A stretch of DNA of 64,000 bases, taken from positions 89,639 through 153,638 of the forward strand of contig NZ_JBPOFB010000008.1 of the NCBI RefSeq assembly GCF_051251565.1. The letters run 5' to 3'. Below are positions 25,240 through 34,074 of this stretch, piece after piece; within the stretch, counting starts at the first letter, position 1; each line of letters opens with the position of its first letter. The notes under the pieces were generated by a model. That model was not told where the DNA came from and searched no databases. It was given only the letters and a program-made list of their open reading frames with translations. This DNA comes from Marivita sp051251565. GTDB lineage: Bacteria > Pseudomonadota > Alphaproteobacteria > Rhodobacterales > Rhodobacteraceae. Both the position numbers and the translations under genes were made by a program.

Positions 25240-26246
25240 ACCGCCCTCCCCGAAATGCCAGCGCTGTCGAAACTGGCCATGTCATTCAGCATCGCCACCG
25301 CCGATTTCACCAAGGGCCAGGCCAGCACCGCGCCCGTGCCTTCGCCCAACCGCAACCCGAGGTCCAACAACGGCTCTGCGTCCAGCGCCTCCAGGATCGC
25401 ATTGTGCCCCGGCTCGGTCGAGCGATGCGCAAAGACCATGATATCCCGTGCCGCCGGGTACATCCGCACCGCGATCAGCGCCGCTGCGCTGGCAATAAAC
25501 CCATCCACCAGAATGATCCGCCGCCCCTCTGCCGCGCCAAGCATCGCGCCTGTCATCATTGCGATTTCAAAGCCGCCATATTCCGCCAGCACCTCTGCCG
25601 GATCGGTCACCCCGGAACAGCGCGCCGCCGCTGCGGTCAGAATGTCCCGCTTGGTCGCCAATCCGGCGTCATCCAACCCTGTGCCCCGTCCCGTCAGATC
25701 CGCAACCGCCCGGCCCGTCAGGCAATGCGCGATCAATGTCGCCGCCGACGTGTTGCCTATCCCCATTTCGCCAAAGGCCAGCGCATCGCAGGCATCGGCC
25801 AGCCCAAGGGCGCGGCCCTGCGCCAGTGCCCCATCGCGTTGCGCCGCCGTCATCGCGGGGCCGTCAAGGCTGTTTTCTGTGCCCTCGGCGACGGGGCAAT
25901 CCAGCACCCCCTCAAGGCCAAAGGCCCCGCCCAGCACCCCTGCATTGACCACGCACAGCGCCACGTCATTGGCCGCGCAAAACACGTTCGCCGCGGCCCC
26001 GCCGCGGGCAAAGTTCACCACCATCTGCCGTGTGACGTCAGGCGGAAACGCCGACACGCCAGACCGTGCAATCCCGTGATCGGCGGCAAAAATGATCAAC
26101 CGGCACGTCGCCATCTGCGGCGTCAACGTGCCCTGCACCTGCGCCACCTGCGCGGCCAACGCCTCGATCCGGCCCAAGGCACCCAGTGGCTTGGTCTTGG
26201 CGTCAATCTTGGCGGCAAGGGCGGTCGCAAAATTCTGATCTGTCAT
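25236..26246 (-). CDS. cobT: Nicotinate-nucleotide-dimethylbenzimidazole phosphoribosyltransferase
   Basis: CobT activates 5,6-dimethylbenzimidazole to alpha-ribazole phosphate for the lower ligand of cobalamin. The 336-residue protein has the expected motifs: FAADHGIARSGVSAFP (about residues 52-67), MGIGNTSAATLIAHCL (about 170-185), LVDGFIASAAALIA and AHRSTEPGH with the C-terminal catalytic-glutamate region. It is the first gene of the cobT-cobS-cobC operon. The gap to the divergent alr gene is only 121 bases, too short for a cobalamin riboswitch. Confidence 0.96.
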   Translation of the reverse strand: MTDQNFATALAAKIDAKTKPLGALGRIEALAAQVAQVQGTLTPQMATCRLIIFAADHGIARSGVSAFPPDVTRQMVVNFARGGAAANVFCAANDVALCVVNAGVLGGAFGLEGVLDCPVAEGTENSLDGPAMTAAQRDGALAQGRALGLADACDALAFGEMGIGNTSAATLIAHCLTGRAVADLTGRGTGLDDAGLATKRDILTAAAARCSGVTDPAEVLAEYGGFEIAMMTGAMLGAAEGRRIILVDGFIASAAALIAVRMYPAARDIMVFAHRSTEPGHNAILEALDAEPLLDLGLRLGEGTGAVLAWPLVKSAVAMLNDMASFDSAGISGRAV

Positions 26247-26367
26247 AAAGTCTGCCTAGCCCTGCCCCGTGCGCGCGACAACTGCAAAACCGACGCATCC
26301 CGTTCCGAAACGCACGCGGCACCGTTTTCCGGCTTGACCCACCGGACGGACATGCCAAACACCCCAC

Positions 26368-27405
26368 ATGACACAAGCTGTACTGACGATTGATCTGGGT
26401 GCGATCTGCGCCAATTGGAACGCGCTGGACGCGATGAGCACCGGCGAAACCGCCGCTGTGGTCAAGGCCAATGCCTACGGGCTTGGGGCCGATACCGTGT
26501 CCAAGGCATTGGCCAAGGCGGGCGTGCGCACGTTTTTCGTGGCTCAGGCTGAAGAAGGCGTTGTCGTGCGCGATGCGCTTGGCCCCGGCCCCACGATCTG
26601 TGTGTTCGGCGGCCACATGAAGGGCGACGCGGCCCTGCTGCGCGATGCCAACCTTGTGCCGATGATCAATTCGATCGACCAGATGCTGCGCCATGTCGAA
26701 GCATTGCCCGGCCATCCCTTCGGCATCCAGCTCGATTCCGGCATGAACCGTCTGGGGATGGAACCTGCGGAATGGTCCGCCCTGCGCGATATCGCGCTGA
26801 GCCAGAAACCCGTTCTGATGATGAGCCATCTGGCCTGCGCGGACGAGCCGAACCACGGCATGAACGGCTTTCAGCTTCAGACGTTCCAACAGATGACTGA
26901 CGGGCTTGATGTGCCCAAATCGCTCTCGGCCACGGGCGGCACCCTTTTGGGGCCGGACTATCATTTTGACATGACGCGGCCCGGTATCGGGCTTTACGGC
27001 GGCTTGCCATATGTGGATGCGCGCCCGGTCGTCTCGTTGTCGATCCCGGTGATTCAGGTCCGCGACGTCAATCCCGGCGAATCCGTTGGATATGGCAACA
27101 GCTGGGTTGCACGCGTGCCCAGCCGGATCGCCACGATTTCCGCAGGCTATGCAGATGGCATCCTCCGCGCGATGGGTCCAAAAGCCTTTGTCTGGGCCGG
27201 CGAGACCCGCTGCAAGATCGTCGGACGCATCTCGATGGACCTGATTGGCGTCGATGTCGGCCCGGTCAAGGACATGCCCGACACGGTCGAACTGTTGGGA
27301 CAGCATCAGTCAGTGGACAGCCTTGCAGACGCGGCAGGCACCATCGGATACGAGATTCTCACGTCTCTTGGGTCGCGGTATGAACGGCGCTATATCGGCG
27401 GCTGA
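26368..27405 (+). CDS. alr: Alanine racemase
   Basis: A PLP enzyme interconverting L- and D-alanine for peptidoglycan. The 345-residue protein has the PLP lysine in AVVKANAYGLGA (about residue 33), HMKGD/QLDSGMNRLGM of the barrel, and the second-domain catalytic tyrosine region AGYADGILRAMG followed by GRISMDLIGVDV. Length is typical of alphaproteobacterial Alr. Two small membrane-protein genes follow on the same strand, the first after 12 bases. Confidence 0.95.
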   Translation: MTQAVLTIDLGAICANWNALDAMSTGETAAVVKANAYGLGADTVSKALAKAGVRTFFVAQAEEGVVVRDALGPGPTICVFGGHMKGDAALLRDANLVPMINSIDQMLRHVEALPGHPFGIQLDSGMNRLGMEPAEWSALRDIALSQKPVLMMSHLACADEPNHGMNGFQLQTFQQMTDGLDVPKSLSATGGTLLGPDYHFDMTRPGIGLYGGLPYVDARPVVSLSIPVIQVRDVNPGESVGYGNSWVARVPSRIATISAGYADGILRAMGPKAFVWAGETRCKIVGRISMDLIGVDVGPVKDMPDTVELLGQHQSVDSLADAAGTIGYEILTSLGSRYERRYIGG

Positions 27406-27417
27406 GGAGGCCGGTCC

Positions 27418-27798
27418 ATGTTCGAACCTTCGCCGATCCTGTTCGCCTTCATTTTCGTGCAGCGTTTCGTGGTGTTCGAAGTGCTGGCCCTTCTTGCCCT
27501 GTTGCGGCTGATCGTCGGGCCGGGCATCGCGCGACTGCCCGCACTGATCACCTGCCTGATCTGTGCAGCAGCGGTTTTTGCCACCTTTGCGCCTGCGTTC
27601 AACCTGCAAACGGCCCCGCTCTATCCCGATATCGCCCGTGCTATGGCATGGGGCGGCGGCGTGGTTTTGCCGCTGATTGCTTCGGGTATCTTTGCCGTGT
27701 CGCTGCTGATCCCGGCACGGCGCTGGCGCTGGATTGATCCGGTGCACGGGGTCGGCGTTCTGGCGTTTATGGCGCTCTGGCTGGCCACCCGTGTCTGA
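27418..27798 (+). CDS. Small integral membrane protein, unknown
   Basis: A 126-residue protein with about four hydrophobic helices (FIFVQRFVVFEVLALLALLRLIV, LITCLICAAAVFATFA, AWGGGVVLPLIASGIFAVSLLI, GVGVLAFMALWLATRV) and no recognisable motif. It starts 12 bases after alr and ends 3 bases before the start of the frameshifted PqiA-like gene, so it probably shares their transcript. I do not recognise a family. Confidence 0.6.
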   Translation: MFEPSPILFAFIFVQRFVVFEVLALLALLRLIVGPGIARLPALITCLICAAAVFATFAPAFNLQTAPLYPDIARAMAWGGGVVLPLIASGIFAVSLLIPARRWRWIDPVHGVGVLAFMALWLATRV

Positions 27799-27801
27799 CA
27801 C

Positions 27802-28243
27802 ATGACCGCCCTCAAGTGGATCAACCTGTCGCTGCTGGTCCTCTACCCGGTGGCATGGTCTGCCCCCCTTGATGCGTGCGGGTCTGTTACCACTGTTCGG
27901 GTTCAGCGAAATCAGCGTCCTGACCGGACTTGCAGCCCTTTGGGACACTGACCTGTTCCTAGCCAGTCTCGTCGCTGTCTTTGCGCTGATTGCACCTTAC
28001 GTCAAAACCCTTGGTCTGGCGCTGGTCCAGTTCAACCTGATCAGCCGCCGCGCGTTGCCTGCCATCGGGATCATGGGCAAACTGGCCATGGCGGATGTGT
28101 TTCTGATCGCGCTTTATATCACCGTGGTCAAAGGCATCGGGATCGGACGGATCGAGACGGCATGGGGCCTGTATTTGTTCACCGCATGCATCATGGCGTC
28201 TCTGCTCATCAACATGACTGAGGCGCGTCGGCCACAGGTTTGA
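27802..28243 (+). pseudogene. PqiA-like membrane protein with a single-base frameshift
   Basis: Two frames join to make one recognisable paraquat-inducible-protein-A-like membrane protein of about 146 residues. The 5' part (MTALKWINLSLLVLYPVAWSAPL) is in one frame; the 3' part (MRAGLLPLFGFSEISVLTGL onward, with LKTLGLALVQFNLI-type PqiA features read here as VKTLGLALVQFNLI) is in the next. They meet at a run of six C at 27863-27868: with five C the reading continues as SAPLMRAGLLPL. The total length is a multiple of three plus one, which fits one inserted base. It may be a real inactivation, a slippage site or a sequencing error. The unshifted 5' frame stops after 49 codons. Confidence 0.75.
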
Positions 28244-28396
28244 TCCTGTTCCGGCAACAATCACACGAAACAGCGCGTATTGTTCACTTCTTTAAGGACA
28301 GTCGGAAAAATCGTTAAAAAACAGTATGTCCTCTCGTGTGTTCGGCATAAAGTCGCCGACGTTGCCACTGGCACGAAAGATACTTGGGGGTTTCTA

Positions 28397-29254
28397 ATGA
28401 TTGGTGCGGCGCGTTCGCTTTTCGTTGCCATGGGCTGGCTCATGCAACGGTTGATGTTTGCAACGATTGCGATTCTTGGTCTCGGCTTGCTTGTTTATAC
28501 ACTGGCCAGTACCTTTGGCTATGCGCCTTGGCTTGAGATGACCGCAACATTTGGGGGTATCGCCTACCCTCAGGCCGGACTGGTGGTACAGGTCGCCCTG
28601 ACAGTGTTTGTCTTGGGCCTGTGCTTTTTCCTGCCTGCAAACGCGCGGATCATGGCGCTTGAGACCTCGCACCGGCGCTTTCAGATCGCTATGGAAGACG
28701 TGGCGCGCGCCTACCGCCTGTCGCACGCATCAGACCGCGAAGGCGTGTTCAAGATGAAATCCGAATTTGATTCGGTGCGCGAACGCATGGCATTCCTGCG
28801 CGATCACCCCGATCTGGCCGAACTGGAGCCGTCGCTTCTTGAGGTGGCCAGCCAAATGAGTCACCTGTCCAAGGACCTGGCCCAGACCTATTCTGACCGC
28901 AGCGTGGCGCGCGCCCGTGACTTCCTGATCCAGCGCCAGCAAGAGATCGAAGACTTCAACACCCGCCTGAACGAGGCCAAGGCCACCGCTACCCAGATGC
29001 GCGTCTGGATCGACAAGGTCGAGCTTGAGGAAAGCGTCGCACAGGCCCAGCTCAGCCGTCTCAACGAAGAATTGTCCGATATCCTGCCAGAGCTGTTCTC
29101 GCACGACGACACGCCGCAGATCCCCGCCCGCGATATGGCGAAATCCGCCACGATCGGCGATGCCGCGTCCACAGATTGGGATGACCCGGCGCATTTCCCC
29201 GACAATGACGACAACCGCATCGTCGCCCTGCTCGCACGGCGCGCCGCCGAATAA
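28397..29254 (+). CDS. Two-helix membrane protein with coiled coil, next to radA
   Basis: A 285-residue protein with two transmembrane helices (about residues 18-40 and 58-78) and a long charged helical region (about 95-240) likely to form coiled coil. Roseobacter relatives are often labelled DNA repair protein, probably because of the adjacent radA, but I see no nuclease, ATP-binding or DNA-binding motif. The start was placed at the ATG at 28397 (MIGAARSLFV), after GGGGG; an upstream in-frame start would add 39 residues of poor quality. radA begins 59 bases later. Confidence 0.6.
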   Translation: MIGAARSLFVAMGWLMQRLMFATIAILGLGLLVYTLASTFGYAPWLEMTATFGGIAYPQAGLVVQVALTVFVLGLCFFLPANARIMALETSHRRFQIAMEDVARAYRLSHASDREGVFKMKSEFDSVRERMAFLRDHPDLAELEPSLLEVASQMSHLSKDLAQTYSDRSVARARDFLIQRQQEIEDFNTRLNEAKATATQMRVWIDKVELEESVAQAQLSRLNEELSDILPELFSHDDTPQIPARDMAKSATIGDAASTDWDDPAHFPDNDDNRIVALLARRAAE

Positions 29255-29313
29255 CGCGCGGTCCCCTGTGCCGACGCTTGCAGGCCAGCGCCGCTTGCGC
29301 CACAAGCAGCGTC

Positions 29314-30681
29314 ATGGCGAAATCCTCTGCAACGTTTGTCTGTCAGGCCTGTGGCGCGTCCACCAACAAATGGGCGGGCCGCTGCGATTCCTGTGGTGAA
29401 TGGAATTCCATCGTCGAAGAGGTGCCGCTGGCCGCTGGCCCTGCTGCCAAGACGCTGGGTGTGTCCAAGGGCCGATCCCTGCCGCTCAGCGATCTGTCCG
29501 GCACCGAAGCGCCGCCGCCGCGCACCACCTCGAACCTGAACGAACTTGACCGCGTGCTGGGCGGAGGGTTGGTCCCCGCCTCGGCCCTTTTGGTGGGGGG
29601 TGATCCTGGTATCGGCAAATCAACTCTGCTGCTGCAAGCCGCCGCCGCCTTTGCCAATGCCGGTCTCAAGGTCATCTACATTTCCGGCGAAGAGGCCAGC
29701 GCACAGGTCCGCATGCGCGCCGCCCGTCTGGGATTGCAGGACGCGCCGGTCAAACTGGCGACCGAAACGAACCTGCGCGATATCCTGACCACGCTGGAAA
29801 ACGAAAAGCCCGATCTGGCAATCATCGACTCGATCCAGACCATGTGGGCCGACAACGTGGCCTCTGCCCCCGGCAGCGTGGCACAGGTGCGCGCCTCGGC
29901 GCACGAGCTGACCACCTTTGCCAAACGGCGCGGCACGTCGGTGATCCTTGTCGGCCATGTCACCAAGGATGGCCAGATCGCTGGCCCCCGCGTGGTCGAA
30001 CACATGGTCGACACCGTGCTCTATTTCGAAGGTGAACGCGGGCACCAGTTCCGCATCCTGCGCGCCGTCAAGAACCGCTTTGGCCCGGCGGACGAGATTG
30101 GCGTGTTCGAAATGACAGGCGCGGGTCTGGCCGAAGTGTCGAATCCCTCGGCCCTGTTTCTGTCGGAACGCGGCGATCCCTCGCCCGGCTCGGCTGTTTT
30201 TGCCGGGATCGAAGGCACACGTCCCGTTCTGGTGGAATTTCAGGCGCTTGTGGCCCCCACACCACACAGCCAACCGCGTCGCACGGTTGTCGGATGGGAT
30301 GGGGGACGGCTTGCCATGATCCTGGCGGTACTCGAAGCGCGCTGCGGCATCCCGTTTGCGGGAATGGACGTTTATCTTAACGTGGCAGGCGGTATGAAGG
30401 TCTCAGAGCCCGCCGCCGATCTGGCTGTGGCCGCCGCGCTCTTGTCCGCCCGCGAAGACATCGCCCTTCCCGCCGAGACGGTGGTTTTTGGCGAAATCAG
30501 CCTGTCTGGCGCGCTGCGCCCGGTGGGGCAAACCGAAAATCGGTTGAAAGAAGCACAAAAACTTGGTTTTACCGCCGCGATAGTGCCAAAGGGTGGTAAA
30601 TCGGTGACCCGTGATGGGATCACAGCCACCGAGATCGACGCTTTGGCAAGTTTTGTTGGTGATGTGTTCGGCGCTGGTTAG
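29314..30681 (+). CDS. radA: DNA repair protein RadA/Sms
   Basis: RadA processes branched recombination intermediates as a RecA-like helicase. The 455-residue protein has, in order, the zinc finger CQACGASTNKWAGRCDSCG (residues about 8-26), Walker A GGDPGIGKSTLLLQ (about 91-104), the RadA-specific KNRFGPADEIGVFEM motif (about 252-266) and a C-terminal Lon-protease-like domain (GMDVYLNVAGGMKVSEPAADLAVAAALLS region). ATG at 29314 begins exactly before the zinc finger. cvpA follows after 32 bases. Confidence 0.97.
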   Translation: MAKSSATFVCQACGASTNKWAGRCDSCGEWNSIVEEVPLAAGPAAKTLGVSKGRSLPLSDLSGTEAPPPRTTSNLNELDRVLGGGLVPASALLVGGDPGIGKSTLLLQAAAAFANAGLKVIYISGEEASAQVRMRAARLGLQDAPVKLATETNLRDILTTLENEKPDLAIIDSIQTMWADNVASAPGSVAQVRASAHELTTFAKRRGTSVILVGHVTKDGQIAGPRVVEHMVDTVLYFEGERGHQFRILRAVKNRFGPADEIGVFEMTGAGLAEVSNPSALFLSERGDPSPGSAVFAGIEGTRPVLVEFQALVAPTPHSQPRRTVVGWDGGRLAMILAVLEARCGIPFAGMDVYLNVAGGMKVSEPAADLAVAAALLSAREDIALPAETVVFGEISLSGALRPVGQTENRLKEAQKLGFTAAIVPKGGKSVTRDGITATEIDALASFVGDVFGAG

Positions 30682-30713
30682 CGTCATCCGCGTGAAGAAA
30701 AGGGCAAGGACCG

Positions 30714-31286
30714 ATGGAAGGGTTCACCATTATTGACGGCATTGTTGCCGTCGTCATCGTTCTGTCTGCGCTCTTGGCCTATTCCCGTGGCATTGTCCGC
30801 GAGGCGATGGCGATCTTGGGCTGGGTGGCTGCGGCGGTGCTGGGCTTTATGTTCGGCCCGCAAATGCGCCCGCTGATGACCGAAATTCCCGTGCTGGGCG
30901 AATTCATGACCGGCAGTTGCGAACTCAGCGTGATTGGCGGATTTGCTGCCGTGTTCACCATCGCGCTTGTGATCATGTCCTTTTTCACGCCGCTGTTTTC
31001 CACCATCGTCCAACGCTCTGCCCTGGGCGGTGTCGATCAGGCGCTTGGGTTCCTGTTTGGCGTGGCGCGCGGCGTGCTGCTCGTGGCGGTGGCGTTCTTT
31101 GTCTATCAGGTTGTGATCACCGCTCAGGATGTGGCCATGATCGACGACAGCCGCTCTGCCGTGGTGTTCAGCCGCATGACAGGCCAGATCGAAAACCAGA
31201 ACCCCGAACAGGCTCTGGGCTGGATCACCGCACAATATGAAGAGCTTGTCGGCGTTTGTGACGCCCCCTCGGACAGCGACACCTGA
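30714..31286 (+). CDS. cvpA: CvpA family membrane protein
   Basis: A 190-residue inner-membrane protein with four hydrophobic helices. MEGFTIIDGIVAVVIVLSAL and YSRGIVREAMAILGWVAAAV are the typical CvpA start. The exact role is not settled; it is named for colicin V production and is usually linked to purF, as here (purF follows). In many proteobacteria the two genes are co-transcribed. The C-terminal 40 residues are cytoplasmic and variable. Confidence 0.92.
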   Translation: MEGFTIIDGIVAVVIVLSALLAYSRGIVREAMAILGWVAAAVLGFMFGPQMRPLMTEIPVLGEFMTGSCELSVIGGFAAVFTIALVIMSFFTPLFSTIVQRSALGGVDQALGFLFGVARGVLLVAVAFFVYQVVITAQDVAMIDDSRSAVVFSRMTGQIENQNPEQALGWITAQYEELVGVCDAPSDSDT

Positions 31287-31407
31287 CGAAACTTCCGTGA
31301 ACCTGTCACGGAACCATGATAGTTTCGTGACACTCGGCGCTCTGGCCTCTAAGAGGGGGCATCCTCTGCTGCCACGGATTCGGAGTACCGGTTTGTCCGA
31401 CACCCAG

Positions 31408-32865
31408 ATGCCACCCGCCCATCCCTTTGACGATGACAAGCTGAAAGAAGAATGCGGTATCTTCGGCGTTGTCGGCGTGACCGACGCGGCGAACTTTGTC
31501 GCTCTCGGCCTGCACGCACTGCAACATCGCGGCCAAGAAGCCGGCGGCATTGTCAGCCACCACCCCGAACATGGCTTCAACTCGGCCCGCCGCTTTGGCT
31601 ATGTGCGCGACAACTTCACCAGCCACAAACTGATGGAAACCCTGCCCGGCGAATTGGCGATCGGCCATGTGCGCTATTCCACCGCCGGATCAAAGGGCCA
31701 GACCCAGATCCGCGACGTGCAGCCCTTCTTTGGCGAATTCTCCATGGGCGGAGCGGCGATTGCCCATAATGGCAACATCACCAACGCGATTGCCCTGCGC
31801 AAGGAACTGATCGAACGCGGATCAATCTTTCAATCGTCGTCTGACAGCGAATGTATCATTCACCTGATGGCGCGGTCCTTGCAGCGCAACATTCCCGAAC
31901 GCATGGAAGACGCGCTGCGCCGTGTCGAAGGCGCATTCTCGGTGGTGGCCATGACCCGCACCAAGCTGATCGGCGTCCGCGACCCGCTGGGCGTGCGCCC
32001 TCTGGTTCTGGGCAAGATCGGCGATGGCTGGGCGCTGTCATCAGAGACCTGTGCGCTTGACATCATCGGTGCCGAATACGTGCGTGAAATCGACCCCGGC
32101 GAGATGGTCGTCATCACCGCAGAAAAGGGTGTCGAATCCATCCGCCCCTTCCGGCCACAGAAATCGCGGTTCTGCATCTTTGAACACGTCTATTTCTCGC
32201 GCCCGGACAGCATCATCGGCGACCGTTCGGTCTATGAGACCCGCCGCCAGATCGGTGTGGAACTGGCCCGCGAAACGCCCGTGGACGCAGATCTGGTCTG
32301 CCCAGTCCCTGACAGCGGCACGCCTGCCGCCATTGGCTATGCGCACGAATCCGGCATTCCCTACGGCATGGGCATCATACGCAACCAGTATATGGGCCGC
32401 ACCTTCATCGAACCGACTGAACAGATCCGCAACATGGGTGTGCGACTCAAGCTCAACGTGAACCGGGCCCTGATCAAGGGCAAACGCGTGGTCCTTGTGG
32501 ATGACAGCGTTGTGCGCGGCACCACCAGCCGCAAGATCAAGGAAATGATCCTGGATGCCGGTGCTGCCGAAGTGCACTTCCGCATCGCGTCGCCGCCCAC
32601 AGCTTGGCCGTGTTTTTACGGTGTCGACACGCCGCAGCGCGAAAAGCTGCTGGCTGCAACCATGTCCGAGGATGAGATGCGCGACCATCTGGGCGTGGAC
32701 AGCCTCAAGTTCATCTCGCTTGACGGGCTTTACCGTGCTGTCGGCGAAGCGTCGGGCCGCGATCCCAAATCGCCGCAATATTGCGATGCCTGTTTCTCCG
32801 GCGAATACCCGGTCAAACCCTCCGACATGGTGGAACAGGGATTCCAGATGAAGGCCGCCGAGTAA
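31408..32865 (+). CDS. purF: Amidophosphoribosyltransferase
   Basis: PurF makes phosphoribosylamine from PRPP and glutamine, the first step of purine synthesis. After a short propeptide (MPPAHPFDDDKLKEE) comes the catalytic Cys16 in CGIFGVVG, which becomes the N-terminal nucleophile after processing. The glutaminase domain (HRGQEAGGIVS, GHVRYSTAGSKG, NGNITNA) is followed by the PRTase domain with VVLVDDSVVRGTTSRKI (about residues 362-378) and the C-terminal cysteine region YCDACFSGEYP. ATG at 31408 is used; TTG at 31393, after GGAG, is an alternative adding five residues. Confidence 0.95.
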   Translation: MPPAHPFDDDKLKEECGIFGVVGVTDAANFVALGLHALQHRGQEAGGIVSHHPEHGFNSARRFGYVRDNFTSHKLMETLPGELAIGHVRYSTAGSKGQTQIRDVQPFFGEFSMGGAAIAHNGNITNAIALRKELIERGSIFQSSSDSECIIHLMARSLQRNIPERMEDALRRVEGAFSVVAMTRTKLIGVRDPLGVRPLVLGKIGDGWALSSETCALDIIGAEYVREIDPGEMVVITAEKGVESIRPFRPQKSRFCIFEHVYFSRPDSIIGDRSVYETRRQIGVELARETPVDADLVCPVPDSGTPAAIGYAHESGIPYGMGIIRNQYMGRTFIEPTEQIRNMGVRLKLNVNRALIKGKRVVLVDDSVVRGTTSRKIKEMILDAGAAEVHFRIASPPTAWPCFYGVDTPQREKLLAATMSEDEMRDHLGVDSLKFISLDGLYRAVGEASGRDPKSPQYCDACFSGEYPVKPSDMVEQGFQMKAAE

Positions 32866-32956
32866 CCCTCGGCAGCCTTCCGCGCAGCGCCAAAACACGC
32901 TCTGGTCATCGCCTGTAATCGCGCCCATGTGGCAGGCGATTGAAACAGTATGTCCG

Positions 32957-33223
32957 ATGACCCAAGACGCACCCCCACCGCAGGTGGCGCAAAGCGCAAC
33001 CCAAACCACCGACGATCTGCACGGCAGGCTGATCCTGCTGGGCACTTTTGGACCCCAATCAGACCCCCATGCCCTGCTCAAACTGCGCGGCGGCACAACC
33101 AAAACCGTGGCGCGCGGAGACGCCATCAATGGCCAAACGGTCCTTGCGATTGAGGCAGGCCGCGTGGCACTGGTCCGCAATGGCACCGCCCGTTGGCTGA
33201 CCATGCCCGCCCCACGCTCCTGA
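32957..33223 (+). CDS. Small conserved protein, unknown
   Basis: An 88-residue soluble protein. The stretch GRLILLGTFGPQSDPHALLKLRGGTTKTVARGDAINGQ followed by VLAIEAGRVALVRNG (read in parts) has the beta-rich pattern seen in the periplasmic domain of secretion proteins such as PilP/GspC, in which a short lead precedes a region handling a glycine-rich loop; there is no membrane anchor here. It lies 91 bases after purF on the same strand. Function not known. Confidence 0.55.
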   Translation: MTQDAPPPQVAQSATQTTDDLHGRLILLGTFGPQSDPHALLKLRGGTTKTVARGDAINGQTVLAIEAGRVALVRNGTARWLTMPAPRS

Positions 33224-33239
33224 CCGCGTCCCGATCTTC

Positions 33240-33299
33240 TATGGTTCACAAATATCTTGGGAAAGCCCGCCAAAGGCGGATGGGGGCAAAGCCCCCGCT
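33240..33299 (-). repeat. Intergenic repeat element, copy C (inverted)
   Basis: On the minus strand: GGGGGCTTTGCCCCC stem (33283-33297), a second small stem (GCCTTTGGCGGGC region), then CCCAAGATATTTGTGAACCA at 33243-33262. The tail and stem match copies at 7299 and 11591. It lies between the purF-linked gene and bioY (convergent). Confidence 0.6.
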
Positions 33300-33371
33300 T
33301 TGTCCAATGTCACAAAAAACCCCCGCCAATCTCTCAGCAGGGGTCCAAATTTTACCGAACGGTAAAAACTG

Positions 33372-33962
33372 TTAGGCTTTGCGACCGGCCAGCATCTTCC
33401 ACGCGCCCGTCACGATCAGCGCTGCAACCACGGATTTGACCGCATCACCGATCACGAACGGGGCTGCGAAATGCGTCCAGTAGAAGCCGATCTCCTGACC
33501 GACCCATCCCGCATCCACACCTGTCGCCGACGCAACCGCCATCGGCCACGCGATACCGGGAATGTAAAGCAGCGCCGACAGCATCAGCGCAACGATCGCC
33601 GTGGACACAACACCCTTGGCGATCCCGCGATCCGCCGCCAGACCGGCCAAACCGGCCATCAGGACAAAGCCCATCAAAAAGCCCGCTGTTGGACCGGCAA
33701 ACGCCAAACCGTTCATGCCGCCTGCAAAAACCGGAAGACCCATCGCGCCATAGCTCAGATACGTGACCAAGGTCGCCGTTCCAAGACGTGCGCCAAAACT
33801 CAGACCGACCAGCAGGATCGCAAGTGTCTGGAGCGTCATCGGCACCGGAAAGAACGGCACCGACACCTGCGTGGCCGCCGCGATAAACGCCGCGCCGCCA
33901 AGCGCCAAAAGCACCTGCCGGAATAGAGTGGTTGTGCCAAAGGCAGCTTGCGTGAGTGTCAT
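33372..33962 (-). CDS. bioY: Biotin transporter S-component BioY
   Basis: A 196-residue membrane protein with six hydrophobic helices that binds biotin, alone or with an ECF module. The N-terminal QVSVPFFPVPMTLQTLAILLVGLSFGARLG is the classic BioY motif, followed by LSYGAMGLPVFAGG. No bioMN (energising) genes are adjacent, so it may work alone or with a shared ECF module. ATG at 33962 sits at a good distance from AAGGGA; the ATG two codons earlier is too close. No clear BioR-type operator (TTATMKATAA) is seen upstream. Confidence 0.93.
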   Translation of the reverse strand: MTLTQAAFGTTTLFRQVLLALGGAAFIAAATQVSVPFFPVPMTLQTLAILLVGLSFGARLGTATLVTYLSYGAMGLPVFAGGMNGLAFAGPTAGFLMGFVLMAGLAGLAADRGIAKGVVSTAIVALMLSALLYIPGIAWPMAVASATGVDAGWVGQEIGFYWTHFAAPFVIGDAVKSVVAALIVTGAWKMLAGRKA

Positions 33963-34074
33963 GACCATGGTCCCTTGTTCATCTTTGCTTTGCCCCCGTT
34001 AATTCTGCAAATGCAGCATCAAGTCAAGCACTGCCCTCTTGCGGGCGCGGCGGCAAAAAGGCATGTGACAGAGC

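Noticed and set aside
26247..26367. A cobalamin riboswitch before cobT
   Set aside because: Only 121 bases lie between cobT and alr, too few for the about 200-base riboswitch, and no B12-box-like motif is seen.
33372..33968. An ECF-type biotin transporter operon around bioY
   Set aside because: No bioM or bioN gene is on either side; only the S-component is present.
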